Shown here one piece after another: positions 1-9,353 of a stretch of 39,640 bases of DNA. Where the stretch lies: positions 1 through 39,640 of the forward strand of contig JABHDF010000003.1 in the NCBI GenBank assembly GCA_018673175.1. The letters are read 5' to 3'. Position 1 is the stretch's first letter; the number at the start of each line of letters is the position of its first letter. The position numbers and the translations under genes were made by a program. Source of the stretch: Rhodobiaceae bacterium. Its GTDB lineage: Bacteria; Pseudomonadota; Alphaproteobacteria; RS24. Under the pieces are notes generated by a model. That model searched no databases. It was given only the letters and a program-made list of their open reading frames with translations, and was not told where the DNA came from.

Positions 1-7
1 AGCCAAA

Positions 8-838
8 ATGCTTAAGTTGGCCTCGCTTGTCGCCTTTGGGGTTGCGTTGTTTTCTTCCGCGCAAGCGGCGGAGCTATCGTCTGACTTTGTTCAAAGTCAG
101 AGCGGAAAATTTAGCCAAGGTGGCATGGTGGTCTTGCAGCTCACCAAGGGCACCCAAGTAAGCCTCAACGGCGAGGCATTGCCCGTGGTCGATAATTACA
201 CCGTCTTGGGATTTGGCCGCGATGCGAAATTGGTGCAAAAAATTAACTTCACACGCGGGCGAAAGTCTTCGTCAGTGCCGCTCACCTTAACCAAGCGAAG
301 CTATAATATTCAGCGTATTGATGGCCTGCCGCCTACGATGGTGACGCCGCCCGAAGAGGCTTTGGCGCGCATCCTCGCGCAAGGCAAATTAAAACGCGCC
401 GCCCGCGCGGGGCTTCGCCGCGAGCGCGATTTTTCTGCGCCCTTTAGTTGGCCCGTGAAAGGGCGCATCAGCGGTGTTTATGGCAGTCAGCGGTTCTATA
501 ATGGCGAGGCACGACGCCCGCATTTCGGCATTGATATCGCCGCGCCGCGCGGCACCAAAGTGGTGGCCCCAGCGCCTGGAAAAGTGACGTTGGCCGAGCC
601 CGACATGTATTTTGAAGGCGGCTTGGTATTCATCGACCATGGGCTCAAAGTCACCTCGGCCTTCCTGCATTTGGATAGTTTGAACGTTGAAGTTGGCGAT
701 GTGGTGGCGGCTGGTGATGTCATCGCCACGGTCGGCTCGACCGGTCGCTCGACCGGCCCACACTTGGATTGGCGAATGTTTTGGGGCGGTGCGCGCATCG
801 ACCCCGCTTTGGTGGCGGCGGGCTCGCCAAGCCGCTAG
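8..838 (+). CDS. M23-family (LytM) metallopeptidase, periplasmic
   Basis: A 276-residue exported protein of the M23 (LytM/lysostaphin-like) family, whose members usually cut peptidoglycan cross-bridges or act as activators of amidases. Residues 1-20 form a signal peptide (basic start, hydrophobic core, AQA-A cleavage-like end). The peptidase domain spans about residues 148-265. The first zinc motif is HxxxD (H172, D176), H221 is a conserved active-site His, and the final motif reads H252-L-D254 where the classical family has HxH. The rest of that motif (STGRSTGPHLDW) is otherwise typical, so this is a variant rather than a broken gene. It stands alone on the plus strand and converges on lpxK: the two stop codons share the palindrome CTAG at 835-838. 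The start follows the signal peptide; upstream control lies outside the window. Confidence 0.88.
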   Translation: MLKLASLVAFGVALFSSAQAAELSSDFVQSQSGKFSQGGMVVLQLTKGTQVSLNGEALPVVDNYTVLGFGRDAKLVQKINFTRGRKSSSVPLTLTKRSYNIQRIDGLPPTMVTPPEEALARILAQGKLKRAARAGLRRERDFSAPFSWPVKGRISGVYGSQRFYNGEARRPHFGIDIAAPRGTKVVAPAPGKVTLAEPDMYFEGGLVFIDHGLKVTSAFLHLDSLNVEVGDVVAAGDVIATVGSTGRSTGPHLDWRMFWGGARIDPALVAAGSPSR

Positions 839-1866
839 TAAGATTTATAAAGCTGGTTTGCCTGCTTTTTTTCGAGCGCCGCCTCGATGGCCATTCGCAA
901 AGTCTCGGCCTCTGGAATATGCAAAGCGATGGGCAGGGGGCTGGCGGTTTCGGCCAAACGCGCCAGCGCGGAGCCTTTGGCGGCGCCTTGTAAACGTGCC
1001 ATGTCTTTTTGCGTGGTTATTAATCTCAAATCCGAAGCCAGCAAGCGTTCGGCCTCCGCCTCGGTGAAGGCATGATGGTCTCCAAAGTTAGAAATTTGTG
1101 CGACCTCATAGCCATGCCCTTGCAGACTGGCGATAAATTTTTCGGGCTTGGCGATGCCGCAAAACGCGTGTACGCGGGCGGTTGATTTTTTGGGTTTGGG
1201 GCTTTGCGGTTTTATCTCGCCTTTAAATATCGCCTTGCCCATGGCTTCCACAGATTTCACGACAGGCGCGAGGCTGGCATGGCTCGGTTCGCCAATGACC
1301 AAAAGAGCATCGAGGTTTTTCAGCGCAATCGAGAGCGGTTGGCGCAAAGGCCCGGCAGGCAGCAGGCGTCCATTGCCAATGCCGGTGGCGCCATCGATGA
1401 CAATTAAATTGAAATGATGCGTCATCGACGGGTTTTGAAATCCGTCATCTTTCACCATAACCGCATGGCCATCTTGCGCTGCCAAACGCAGGCTTTGATG
1501 GCGGTCGGCACAAATATAGACGGCGCAAGTCTCGGCCAACATCAGGGGCTCATCGCCCACTTGCGCGGCGCTGTGGTGTTTGGGGTCGACTTTAATCGGC
1601 CCTTTGAGACTGCCGCCAAAGCCGCGCGATAAAACCGCAGGCGCTTTATTCTCTTGCGTCAGCCACTCGATTAACCATTGCACGCTCGGCGTTTTGCCAG
1701 CCCCGCCAGCGGTTAAATTACCTACGCAAATGACGGGTTTTCCGGGGTGTTGCGCATGGGTGACTTTGCGGTTGAGGGCCTCTAGGCCCGCGTATAAATA
1801 GCTCACAGGCAACAGGGCCAGCGACAGCGGATGGGATTTTGATTTCCAAAAAACCGGCTCAGCCAT
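835..1866 (-). CDS. lpxK: tetraacyldisaccharide 4'-kinase LpxK
   Basis: LpxK phosphorylates the 4' position of the tetraacyldisaccharide 1-phosphate to give lipid IVA, at the inner face of the cytoplasmic membrane. The 343-residue protein has the N-terminal hydrophobic anchor segment (about residues 13-29) and the P-loop GNLTAGGAGKTP (about 49-60), which is characteristic of LpxK. A start 18 nt further upstream (1884) is open, but ATG at 1866 gives the usual MAEP-x-FW N-terminus and overlaps the end of waaA by only 8 nt, so I prefer it. The overlap shows translational coupling with waaA and the exporter, forming a lipid A / Kdo biosynthesis and export operon. Confidence 0.93.
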   Translation of the reverse strand: MAEPVFWKSKSHPLSLALLPVSYLYAGLEALNRKVTHAQHPGKPVICVGNLTAGGAGKTPSVQWLIEWLTQENKAPAVLSRGFGGSLKGPIKVDPKHHSAAQVGDEPLMLAETCAVYICADRHQSLRLAAQDGHAVMVKDDGFQNPSMTHHFNLIVIDGATGIGNGRLLPAGPLRQPLSIALKNLDALLVIGEPSHASLAPVVKSVEAMGKAIFKGEIKPQSPKPKKSTARVHAFCGIAKPEKFIASLQGHGYEVAQISNFGDHHAFTEAEAERLLASDLRLITTQKDMARLQGAAKGSALARLAETASPLPIALHIPEAETLRMAIEAALEKKQANQLYKSY

Positions 1867-3190
1867 CGTGTGCCTCTCGCGCAATCGGGCTGGGTGGCGC
1901 GGCCTTGGGCGCCTCCAAATAGGGCTCCAGCAGGTCGATGACGCGCGCGCGTGTGCCCGTCATGCCACTGGCAAAAGATAAAGCGGCCTCTGACATTTGC
2001 GCCACCGTCGCGGGGTTTTGCAGCAGTGCTTTTACTTGGGCGGCCAAAGTTGGTGTATCGGCAATCGAGGCGATGGCTTGGGTGGCCTCTAGGGCGTCGA
2101 ACATTTCTTGGAAATTTTCGATATGGGGCCCGTGCAAAATCGCGCAATTCAAACGCGCTGCCTCGATGGGGTTTTGGCCCCCATGGGCGACCATAGTGCC
2201 GCCAATAAGAACAATATGGCTGAGCCGATAAAACAAACCCAACTCGCCCAAAGTATCGAGCAGATAAATATCTGTCTCGCCATCGGGCAGCTCGCCTTGG
2301 CTGCGTTGCGCCACGCGATGACCGGCCGCACGCAATTGCGACGCCAGCGCATCGCCCCTATCGGGGTGGCGCGGCGCGATTAGGGTCAGCACATTGGCTA
2401 GACTGGCTTTAATCATCCGGTGCGCTTGCCCAAGACTTAGCTCTTCATTGGCGTGCGTGCTGGCTCCCAACCAAAGGGGGCGGTCGCCAAATGTCGATCG
2501 CAGCGCCGCTAATTCGGTTTCGTCGGCGCCCAGGGCGGGGGCATCGAGTTTCAAATTGCCAGGCGTTTTTATCTGTTCGAGGCCGAGCCCTTGCAAGCGG
2601 CTTGCGGTGGTTGCGTCTTGCGCCATCAGCAAAGAAAACCCGCCCAGCAAATGCCGCGCCGTGCCCGATAGCTTTTGCCAACGCGCGAAACTACGCGCCG
2701 ATAAACGCCCATTTAACATCACCAGCGGGATGTCGCGTTGGGTGCAAGCCAAAATTAAATTCGGCCATATTTCGCTCTCCACCCACAGCGCTGCATTGGG
2801 CTGCCAATGGTTGAGAAAAGCCGCGACATAGGCGCTGCGATCCAGCGGGGAGAATTGATGCTTTAAGCGCGCCCGCAAATCGGGATGCTCGGTTTGAAAC
2901 TTCGCCACCAGCCGCGCCGAGGTCAGCGTGCCCGTGGTCAGCAAAATCGATTGCGCGGGGCGGCTGGTTAAAATGTCTTCAAGCAGAGGCAAAACCGACA
3001 GGGTTTCGCCGACGCTTGCCGCATGCACCCAGACCAAATGTCCTTGGGGGCGTTTGAGCGAGGCGCGGCCAAAGCGTTCGCGCAGGCGTGCTTTATCTTC
3101 GCGGCCTTTGGCGGCACGGCGTGACAAGCTGAGGCGCAACAGCGGCCCAGCCAAGAAAACAAGGGTCTGGTAAAGCCGCAGGGCGGCCAT
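1859..3190 (-). CDS. waaA: 3-deoxy-D-manno-octulosonic acid (Kdo) transferase
   Basis: WaaA (KdtA) transfers Kdo from CMP-Kdo to lipid IVA, the first step of LPS core assembly. The 443-residue length is near the usual size for the family. Visible family motifs in order are WVHAASVGET (about residues 54-63, with the conserved Glu), ESEIWPN (acceptor-side conserved block), GASTHANEE in the C-terminal nucleotide-binding half, and GGTMVAHGGQNPIEAA near residue 330. An N-terminal hydrophobic stretch (about 8-22) is the expected membrane anchor. It overlaps the upstream msbA-like gene by one base and lpxK by 8 nt, so it sits in the middle of a coupled operon. Confidence 0.95.
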   Translation of the reverse strand: MAALRLYQTLVFLAGPLLRLSLSRRAAKGREDKARLRERFGRASLKRPQGHLVWVHAASVGETLSVLPLLEDILTSRPAQSILLTTGTLTSARLVAKFQTEHPDLRARLKHQFSPLDRSAYVAAFLNHWQPNAALWVESEIWPNLILACTQRDIPLVMLNGRLSARSFARWQKLSGTARHLLGGFSLLMAQDATTASRLQGLGLEQIKTPGNLKLDAPALGADETELAALRSTFGDRPLWLGASTHANEELSLGQAHRMIKASLANVLTLIAPRHPDRGDALASQLRAAGHRVAQRSQGELPDGETDIYLLDTLGELGLFYRLSHIVLIGGTMVAHGGQNPIEAARLNCAILHGPHIENFQEMFDALEATQAIASIADTPTLAAQVKALLQNPATVAQMSEAALSFASGMTGTRARVIDLLEPYLEAPKAAPPSPIAREAHDG

Positions 3191-5046
3191 TACTCAGCCT
3201 CATTGTTAAATTGGCGTTGATAAAGATCTTCATAAACACCGCGTTTTTCGAGCAATTGCGCATGCGTGCCATGTTCGACCACTTGGCCGTTTTCCATGAC
3301 AAAAATCTCATCGGCATGCATAATCGTCGACAAGCGATGGGCGATGACCAGCGAGGTGCGCCCTTTCATCAGCTCCGTCAGGGCGCTTTGTACTTTTTGT
3401 TCGGATGCCGTATCGAGCGCGGATGTGGCTTCATCGAGAAGCAAAATCGGGGCGTCTTTTAGCATGGCGCGGGCAATGGCAATGCGTTGTTTTTGTCCGC
3501 CCGAAAGCCGCAAGCCGCTCTCGCCCACGCGGGTTTCATAGCCCTCTGGCATATCGACAATAAAGTCATGCGCGGCCGCTTGTTTGGCCGCTTGCTCGAT
3601 GTCTGATTGCGAGAAAGTTTCTTTGCCGTAGGAAATATTATTGGCGATTGTGTCGTCGAATAAAAACGGGTCTTGCGTTACCAAGGCAGTGGCGCGGCGC
3701 AGGCTATTTAAGTCGACCGAGCGAATGTCTTGCCCATCAATTTTAATTTGGCCTTGGCTCACATCAAAGAAACGCAAAACCAAATTCAGCAAGGTAGATT
3801 TACCCGAGCCCGATTGGCCGACCAAGGCAATGGTCTTGCCGGCGGGCACCTCAATGGACACATCCTTGAGCGCGGGAATATCGCGCCCGTCATATTGAAA
3901 GGTTACTTGCTCGAAGCTGATGGCGCCTTTTTTCGTTGTTAAAGTTTCGGCGTCGGCCGCATCGGTAATGGCGTCTTCTTGGTCGAGGATGGTGAACACG
4001 CGCGTGCCCGCGGCAACGCCTTCTTGTAAAATGGTTTGAATATTGGCGACCGAGCGCAGCGGTTGATAGACCGCCAGCAGGGCCGTAATAAAGCCCATAA
4101 ATTCACCTGCCGTCAGATTTCCCTGCATCGACTGATAGCCACCGACATAAATAATGGCGCCAACGGCAACGCCTGCGAGCCCTTCGATAGCGGGGCTGGC
4201 GGCGGCGCGCGCTTTGAGGGCGCGCATCGTATAATCAAGCACTCGGTCGATGGTGGCGCGCGCTCGGCTGATCTGCTGGTCTTCTTGTCCATAGGCTTTC
4301 ACGATGCGCAAACCGGATAGGCTCTCGACGATAAAGGTCGATAACTCGCTGGTTTCTTCCAGGCCTTGGCGCGAAGCCGAGCGCGTTACTTTGCCCAGAC
4401 GGCGCATCGATACAATGCCCATCGGCACCACAATGATGGTGTAAATCAGCGCCAAATGCCAATTGATGGTGAACATAAACCCGATGAGCGCCACAATGGT
4501 CAGCAAATGCCGCGCCAGGGCAATAATCGTGCCCGACACCGTGTCGCGCAGGCGCGTGGCGTCATTCATGAAAATAGAAATATAGGCACCGCTATGCTGG
4601 GTTGAAACATAAGCCAAGTCACCCCGCATCAAGCGCGCAAATAAATCGCGTTGCAAACTTGCTGTCGAGCCCTGGCCGACAAAATTCATAATCACATTGG
4701 AGCCATAGGTTGCCAGGCTTTTGACAAGGGAAACCCCCACCACGGCGATGGGAATGAGCAATAACATGGTTTCATTTTTGCCATTAAACACTTCATCAAT
4801 GGCCATTTGAATGAACCAAGGCAAAGCCCCCGTGGTGGCCGCGACGACAATATTGGCCAGAATAGACAGACCCAAAAGACCCAAATAAGGACGCAAATAG
4901 CTGCGCAGCATCCGCTCGATAAGCGCCAGCGAACGCGAGCGACGCTGATGATAGCGCGCTTGCACGTCGTGGCGCTGATTATGGGTGACCGTCAAACTGT
5001 CATCGATATCGCGGGTTTTGCTCACGTAGGTCTCTCGCTGTGTCAT
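3190..5046 (-). CDS. msbA: MsbA-like lipid A / lipid ABC exporter (fused TMD-NBD)
   Basis: A 618-residue half-transporter of the type IV ABC exporter fold: about six membrane helices in residues 50-350 followed by one ATPase domain. The Walker A (GQSGSGKST, about residues 408-416), the LSGGQKQRIAIARA signature, Walker B ILLLDEATSALD (about 532-543) and the H-loop AHRLST are all intact. Half-transporters of this kind act as homodimers. Direct overlap with waaA and lpxK makes flipping of lipid A-core across the inner membrane the likely role, so the msbA symbol rests on both family and context. Other lipid or peptide exporters of the same fold cannot be excluded from sequence alone. The N-terminus has about 40 polar residues before the first helix. 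Confidence 0.87.
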   Translation of the reverse strand: MTQRETYVSKTRDIDDSLTVTHNQRHDVQARYHQRRSRSLALIERMLRSYLRPYLGLLGLSILANIVVAATTGALPWFIQMAIDEVFNGKNETMLLLIPIAVVGVSLVKSLATYGSNVIMNFVGQGSTASLQRDLFARLMRGDLAYVSTQHSGAYISIFMNDATRLRDTVSGTIIALARHLLTIVALIGFMFTINWHLALIYTIIVVPMGIVSMRRLGKVTRSASRQGLEETSELSTFIVESLSGLRIVKAYGQEDQQISRARATIDRVLDYTMRALKARAAASPAIEGLAGVAVGAIIYVGGYQSMQGNLTAGEFMGFITALLAVYQPLRSVANIQTILQEGVAAGTRVFTILDQEDAITDAADAETLTTKKGAISFEQVTFQYDGRDIPALKDVSIEVPAGKTIALVGQSGSGKSTLLNLVLRFFDVSQGQIKIDGQDIRSVDLNSLRRATALVTQDPFLFDDTIANNISYGKETFSQSDIEQAAKQAAAHDFIVDMPEGYETRVGESGLRLSGGQKQRIAIARAMLKDAPILLLDEATSALDTASEQKVQSALTELMKGRTSLVIAHRLSTIMHADEIFVMENGQVVEHGTHAQLLEKRGVYEDLYQRQFNNEAE

Positions 5047-5092
5047 TTATGTCTGATGTATATCATATAGCGGCGGGTTTTTAGTGCCTTGA

Positions 5093-6430
5093 TTACAGCC
5101 CAGCCAGCGACATGCCTTCCACCAGAAGGGTCGGTGCATTGACGCCGTGGCGGAATTGCAAATCATCGGCGGGCGTCATGTTTAAAAACATATCTTTCAA
5201 ATTGCCCGCAATGGTCATCTCGCTGACGGCATGGGTTATCTCGCCATTCTCAATCCAAAAGCCAGAGGCGCCGCGACTATAATCACCGGTCACCCCATTG
5301 ACGCCCATGCCAATCAGCTCGGTGACATAAAAGCCTGTGCCAATGTCTTTGAGCATAGTCTCAACACTTTTCGAGCCGGCTTGCATATACAGATTGGTTG
5401 CCGAAGGGCTTGGCGGCCCGCCGATACCGCGTCCCGCCCGACCATTGGTCTCAAGCCCCAATTGGCGCGCCGAGGCGCTGTCTAAAAACCAGCTTTGCAA
5501 CACGCCATCGACGACCGGGTTAAAGCTTTGCGTTACCACGCCTTCGCCATCAAAAGCGGCCGAGCGTAAGCCGCGTGGGCGCAAAGGATCGTCGCAAATC
5601 GTGATGCTATCGGACATAATTTTCTGGCCCATTTCTTCGCGCAAAAACGAGGTGCCGCGCGCGATGGAAGAGCCGGTAATGGCGCCAGCCAAATGTCCCA
5701 GCAGCGATGAAGAGACGCGCGGATGATAGACCACATTGGTTTTGCAGCTCTCCATTTTACGCGCGTTCAAGCGCCCGATCGTGCGTTCGCCTGCGCGGGT
5801 GCCAATCTCGGCAGGGGCTTCTAAATCTTCCAAATGGCGCGCTGTATGACTGGCGTAATCGCGCTCCATCGCTTCGCCTTCGCCGCCGATAACCGCGCAG
5901 CTGACCGAAAAACTAGTGCTGGTGTAGCTGCCCGCAAACCCGTCGCTGGTGGCCAGCGCGGTGGTGGAGCTACCCCATCCCGCACCCGCGCCTTCCGAAT
6001 TGGTAATGCCAGAAACGGCGCGCGCGCTGTCTTCGCAGGCCACGGCCATGGCTTGTAGCTCGTCGGCGCTCGGCTCATAGTCATCGCCAATATCAAGATC
6101 GGGAAATGTGTCGGCCAAACGGTCTTTGGGGGCAAAGCCGCAATAGCGATCCTCTGGGGTGGCTTGCGCCATGTCGACGGCGCGTTGCGCCAATTGGCTG
6201 AGCGCGTTTTCATCGACGGCGGAGCCAGAGACGAAAGCTTGTTGTTGGCCAATCATCGCGCGCAAGCCGATGTCGCGGCTTTCGGCGCGTTCACAGTCTT
6301 CTAACTCGCCCATGCGGCACGAGAGGCTAAGCGAAGCGCTATCGCTAACCAGAGCATCGGCTTGGGTGGCGCCGAGCTTAAGCGTGAGGTCGATAATTTT
6401 TTGGGCCAGGTCGAGATTGGCATCTGACAT
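5093..6430 (-). CDS. pmbA: PmbA/TldE subunit of the TldD-TldE metalloprotease
   Basis: A 445-residue protein of the PmbA (TldE) family. PmbA pairs with TldD in a heterodimeric zinc protease that degrades unfolded peptides, and in enterobacteria matures microcin B17 and degrades the CcdA antitoxin. The N-terminal region (about 1-110) and the C-terminal stretch with TGFYVTELIGMGVNGVTGDYSRGASGFWIENGE are typical of PmbA. The HExxxH zinc motif of TldD is absent, as expected for this subunit. I chose ATG at 6430 over an upstream TTG at 6451; neither has a strong ribosome-binding site. The partner tldD lies in this same window at 10927-12372 but in a different transcription unit. Confidence 0.9.
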   Translation of the reverse strand: MSDANLDLAQKIIDLTLKLGATQADALVSDSASLSLSCRMGELEDCERAESRDIGLRAMIGQQQAFVSGSAVDENALSQLAQRAVDMAQATPEDRYCGFAPKDRLADTFPDLDIGDDYEPSADELQAMAVACEDSARAVSGITNSEGAGAGWGSSTTALATSDGFAGSYTSTSFSVSCAVIGGEGEAMERDYASHTARHLEDLEAPAEIGTRAGERTIGRLNARKMESCKTNVVYHPRVSSSLLGHLAGAITGSSIARGTSFLREEMGQKIMSDSITICDDPLRPRGLRSAAFDGEGVVTQSFNPVVDGVLQSWFLDSASARQLGLETNGRAGRGIGGPPSPSATNLYMQAGSKSVETMLKDIGTGFYVTELIGMGVNGVTGDYSRGASGFWIENGEITHAVSEMTIAGNLKDMFLNMTPADDLQFRHGVNAPTLLVEGMSLAGL

Positions 6431-6480
6431 TGAATAATCCGTTTCAAACAAAGAAAAAAGAAAGTTGATAAGACGACATG

Positions 6481-7542
6481 TTACGAGGAGGGGGGTTGGG
6501 AAAACCCATCGGAGAAATTACCTTTGAGCCGATTGCGGCCATTGTGAACCAAATCGCCCGGCCCGTCTTCGGTGTCGGAGCGAGAGGCGGCCCGGCGCAA
6601 AACATCAAAATAGCCGGAGGCGGTTTCGCGCCGCTCGGCCAGTCCGGCTTCAACCAAAGTTTTTTGAAACAAGGCCAGACGGTAGCAAGGCACATGCATC
6701 AGCAAATGATGTTCCACATGATAATTGACCCAATAGGGGGCAATGAAAATACGCGCCAACCAATTGGCATGGGTGGTGCGCGAGCTACGAAAGGCGTCGT
6801 CATCGTCGGGCACAATGGCGTGTTCGGCAATGTTGCGCAGGCGCGTGATGGCCATGTGATAGGTCAAAAACGGCAGCACCCAAAACATCAAATAATAGCT
6901 CCAATGAAACAAGGCAGTGCAAATAGCGAGAATGACCAAATTGGCCAAAAGCGCGCCGCCCAGCTTGGTGTTGAAGTGTTGCAAGCTGGCAAAAAACCCA
7001 AGACCCTTGGGCCCAAAGGCGTTGATAATTTGCGCTTTTCTTTGCTGATACCCCGTCTGGCCCGTGAGGTCTCGAATGAGTTTGCGGCGCAGGCTTTTGC
7101 GGGTAATCGGGAAAGGCTTGGACAAGATCAAATCAGGGTCATTGTCTTGTTGGGTGTTTCTATGATGCACCAAATGGTAGCGCCGATAGGCGTCGGTGCG
7201 TGCCATCATCGGATGGCCACAAAGCGCATCGGACAAGCCATTGTTCCAGCTCAGCGTGCGAAACAGCGCATTGTGGGCGGCGTCGTGCATTAAAATTGCC
7301 AGCCCCAATTGGCGCGCGCCGATAATGGCGACCGCGAGGAGAAAACTAATCGGATTGGGAAACACATAAAAAAGTGCCATGGCGGCAAAAATCAGGCCCC
7401 AACTATGGCCTACCAAAGCCAGCCCGATGAGGTTGGAACGGCGCTGCAATTTGGCCAGCCGTTTTTCACCGCTTACCAATTCTCGCGCGGTATACCGCAG
7501 CTTTGGCGCGGCGTCAGAGGATCGTATGTGGCTTGCACTCAT
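6481..7542 (-). CDS. membrane fatty acid desaturase family protein
   Basis: A 353-residue integral membrane di-iron protein of the fatty acid desaturase type 1 family. The three histidine boxes are clear: HDAAH (H86-H90), HLVHH (H123-H127) and HVEHH (H275-H279). Hydrophobic segments lie at about residues 38-60, 64-84 and 196-232. The family includes acyl-lipid desaturases and carotenoid ketolases or hydroxylases. Nothing here fixes the substrate, and no carotenoid genes are adjacent. Upstream of the ATG an AAGG sits close to the start, preceded by an AT-rich tract. It lies 50 bases from pmbA on the same strand and may be co-transcribed with it. Confidence 0.85.
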   Translation of the reverse strand: MSASHIRSSDAAPKLRYTARELVSGEKRLAKLQRRSNLIGLALVGHSWGLIFAAMALFYVFPNPISFLLAVAIIGARQLGLAILMHDAAHNALFRTLSWNNGLSDALCGHPMMARTDAYRRYHLVHHRNTQQDNDPDLILSKPFPITRKSLRRKLIRDLTGQTGYQQRKAQIINAFGPKGLGFFASLQHFNTKLGGALLANLVILAICTALFHWSYYLMFWVLPFLTYHMAITRLRNIAEHAIVPDDDDAFRSSRTTHANWLARIFIAPYWVNYHVEHHLLMHVPCYRLALFQKTLVEAGLAERRETASGYFDVLRRAASRSDTEDGPGDLVHNGRNRLKGNFSDGFSQPPSS

Positions 7543-7578
7543 GCCTTATATATAGGTCATCCGAGTTGAGTTTTAAAT

Positions 7579-8514
7579 CTAAAAGACGCCGAGCAAAATA
7601 CTGGCGCCAATAATCAGGCCCGTATCTCGGTTGAGCCCAAACAAGCGCAGGCAATTTTTGGGGTCGTCGATATTCAGCTGATAAATTTGCCAAGCCAAAT
7701 GATACGCCACAACGCCTAGGGCGGGCCAATATAACACCGTCATGCCGCCCAAAACGCCGACACCGGCAAGGCAAGCCAAACTGGCCCCATAAAACACAAA
7801 AAGAGCCGGTTTGGTGCGATGCCCCAGTTTAAGCGCCGAGCTTTTTACGCCGATGAGCGCATCGTCTTCGCGGTCTTGATGGGCATAAATTGTGTCATAG
7901 CCCAAAGTCCAAAACACGCCTGCCGCATACAGCATTAAGGCCGCTTGGCTGACATATCCGTTGATCGCCGCATAGCCCATAAGGGCGCCCCAGTTGAACG
8001 TTAAGCCGAGAAAAAACTGCGGCCAATAGGTAAAGCGTTTCATGAAAGGATAGCTGGCAACCAAAACCAAAGAGGCCACGCCCAGCCCGACGGTTAGCCA
8101 ATTCAATTGAATTAAAATAACAAACCCGACCGCCAATTGGGCGCCTAAAAACCACCCCGCTTGGCGCAAGCTAACTTGCCCTGAGGGGAGCGGCCGCGCG
8201 GCCGTGCGCGCCACTTTGGCATCAATATCTCGGTCGACAATATCGTTCAGCGTGCAGCCTGCGCCGCGCATCACCAAAGCGCCAACGCCAAATAAGATGA
8301 GCATATGCAGGGGCGGATAGGCGTTGTGTTCCGAGGCGGCTAAAGCCAGCCCCCAAAAACACGGCCAGAACAAAAGCCAGGTGCCAATGGGGCGCTCTAG
8401 GCGCGCCAGTTTTGCGAACGGCAGGGCCGCTTTGGGCAGGGCGCGCATTAACAATGTCTCGCCCAAACTATCGGCGGGGCTATCTGCGGGCAGGTTTTCG
8501 TCAGGCTGTGGCAT
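7579..8514 (-). CDS. ubiA: 4-hydroxybenzoate octaprenyl(polyprenyl)transferase UbiA
   Basis: UbiA attaches the polyprenyl tail to 4-hydroxybenzoate in ubiquinone synthesis, in the inner membrane. The 311-residue protein has the first Asp-rich motif NDIVDRDID and the second one around YAHQDREDD, which bind Mg-diphosphate, plus about eight hydrophobic helices. The open frame extends to 8598, but that would overlap the divergent rsmE start at 8585. The start MPQPDENLP at 8514 gives a normal-length protein and leaves a 70-bp divergent intergenic region, so I chose it. Neighbouring genes on this strand are unrelated in pathway. Confidence 0.92.
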   Translation of the reverse strand: MPQPDENLPADSPADSLGETLLMRALPKAALPFAKLARLERPIGTWLLFWPCFWGLALAASEHNAYPPLHMLILFGVGALVMRGAGCTLNDIVDRDIDAKVARTAARPLPSGQVSLRQAGWFLGAQLAVGFVILIQLNWLTVGLGVASLVLVASYPFMKRFTYWPQFFLGLTFNWGALMGYAAINGYVSQAALMLYAAGVFWTLGYDTIYAHQDREDDALIGVKSSALKLGHRTKPALFVFYGASLACLAGVGVLGGMTVLYWPALGVVAYHLAWQIYQLNIDDPKNCLRLFGLNRDTGLIIGASILLGVF

Positions 8515-8584
8515 TGAACTGGTCGGGCCTTTCGTGGCACAAGCAAGAAAGAAGAAGTTTGATTGAAATGAAACGAGCCTAAAA

Positions 8585-9331
8585 ATGACACGAGCCACCT
8601 CATCCGTCCAGCGCCTTCATGTCACGGCGGATTTGCAAAGCGATGCCCGCATCGAGATGGACACCAAACAGGCGCATTATTTGCGCAACGTGCTGCGCCT
8701 TGAGGCGGGGGCCGAGCTTTTGGTATTCAATGGCCGCGATGGCGAATGGCGCGCCGAGCTGGAAACCGTTTCGAAAAAATTGGTTGTGGTGCGCGCGCTT
8801 CAACAAGCGCGCAGCCAAGATGTGCCCAGCGACATTTGGCTTTTGGTGGCACCGGTCAAAAAAGAACGCCTCGATTATTTGGCCCAAAAAGCCACCGAAA
8901 TGGGAGCCGGAAAACTCGTGCCCGTCCTCACCAAGCGCACGCAAGGTAGTCGCTTGAATAAAGATAAATTGGTGGCCAATACCATTGAGGCGGCGGAGCA
9001 ATGTAATATTATGAGCCTGCCGGAAGTGGCCGACCCTGTGCGCCTCGACCTCTTGCTCGACGATTGGGCCCGGGCAGGCGAGGCGAGACAAATTATATTT
9101 TGCGACGAAGCCGCAGATAGCGGTACGGGCGCCACTGAGTTGGACGCCCTGAAGGGCAAAAAGCTCGCGCTTCTCATTGGCCCCGAGGGTGGGTTCGACG
9201 AGGCCGAACGGGCGCATTTATTGGCTCGCGAAGACACATTGGCCCTGTCGCTTGGCCCGCGCATTTTGCGCACCGATACCGCCGTGGTGGCTGGCTTGGC
9301 ACTTTTGCAGTCAAAACTTGGCGATTGGTAA
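8585..9331 (+). CDS. rsmE: 16S rRNA m3U1498 methyltransferase RsmE
   Basis: RsmE methylates N3 of U1498 in 16S rRNA using S-adenosylmethionine. The 248-residue length is typical. The N-terminal PUA-like RNA-binding domain covers about residues 10-75. The C-terminal SPOUT (trefoil-knot) domain carries LLIGPEGGFDEAE and LSLGPRILRTDTAV, the two signature loops of the SAM site. A start at 8585 keeps the conserved N-terminus. It diverges from ubiA. A 12-bp tandem repeat begins 22 bases after its stop codon. Confidence 0.94.
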   Translation: MTRATSSVQRLHVTADLQSDARIEMDTKQAHYLRNVLRLEAGAELLVFNGRDGEWRAELETVSKKLVVVRALQQARSQDVPSDIWLLVAPVKKERLDYLAQKATEMGAGKLVPVLTKRTQGSRLNKDKLVANTIEAAEQCNIMSLPEVADPVRLDLLLDDWARAGEARQIIFCDEAADSGTGATELDALKGKKLALLIGPEGGFDEAERAHLLAREDTLALSLGPRILRTDTAVVAGLALLQSKLGDW

Positions 9332-9353
9332 GCTCCCAAAGCAAATAAAATCC

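Noticed and set aside
6478-7293. 271-residue plus-strand open frame across the desaturase
   Set aside because: The minus strand has all three histidine boxes of a real desaturase; the plus frame has no known motif.
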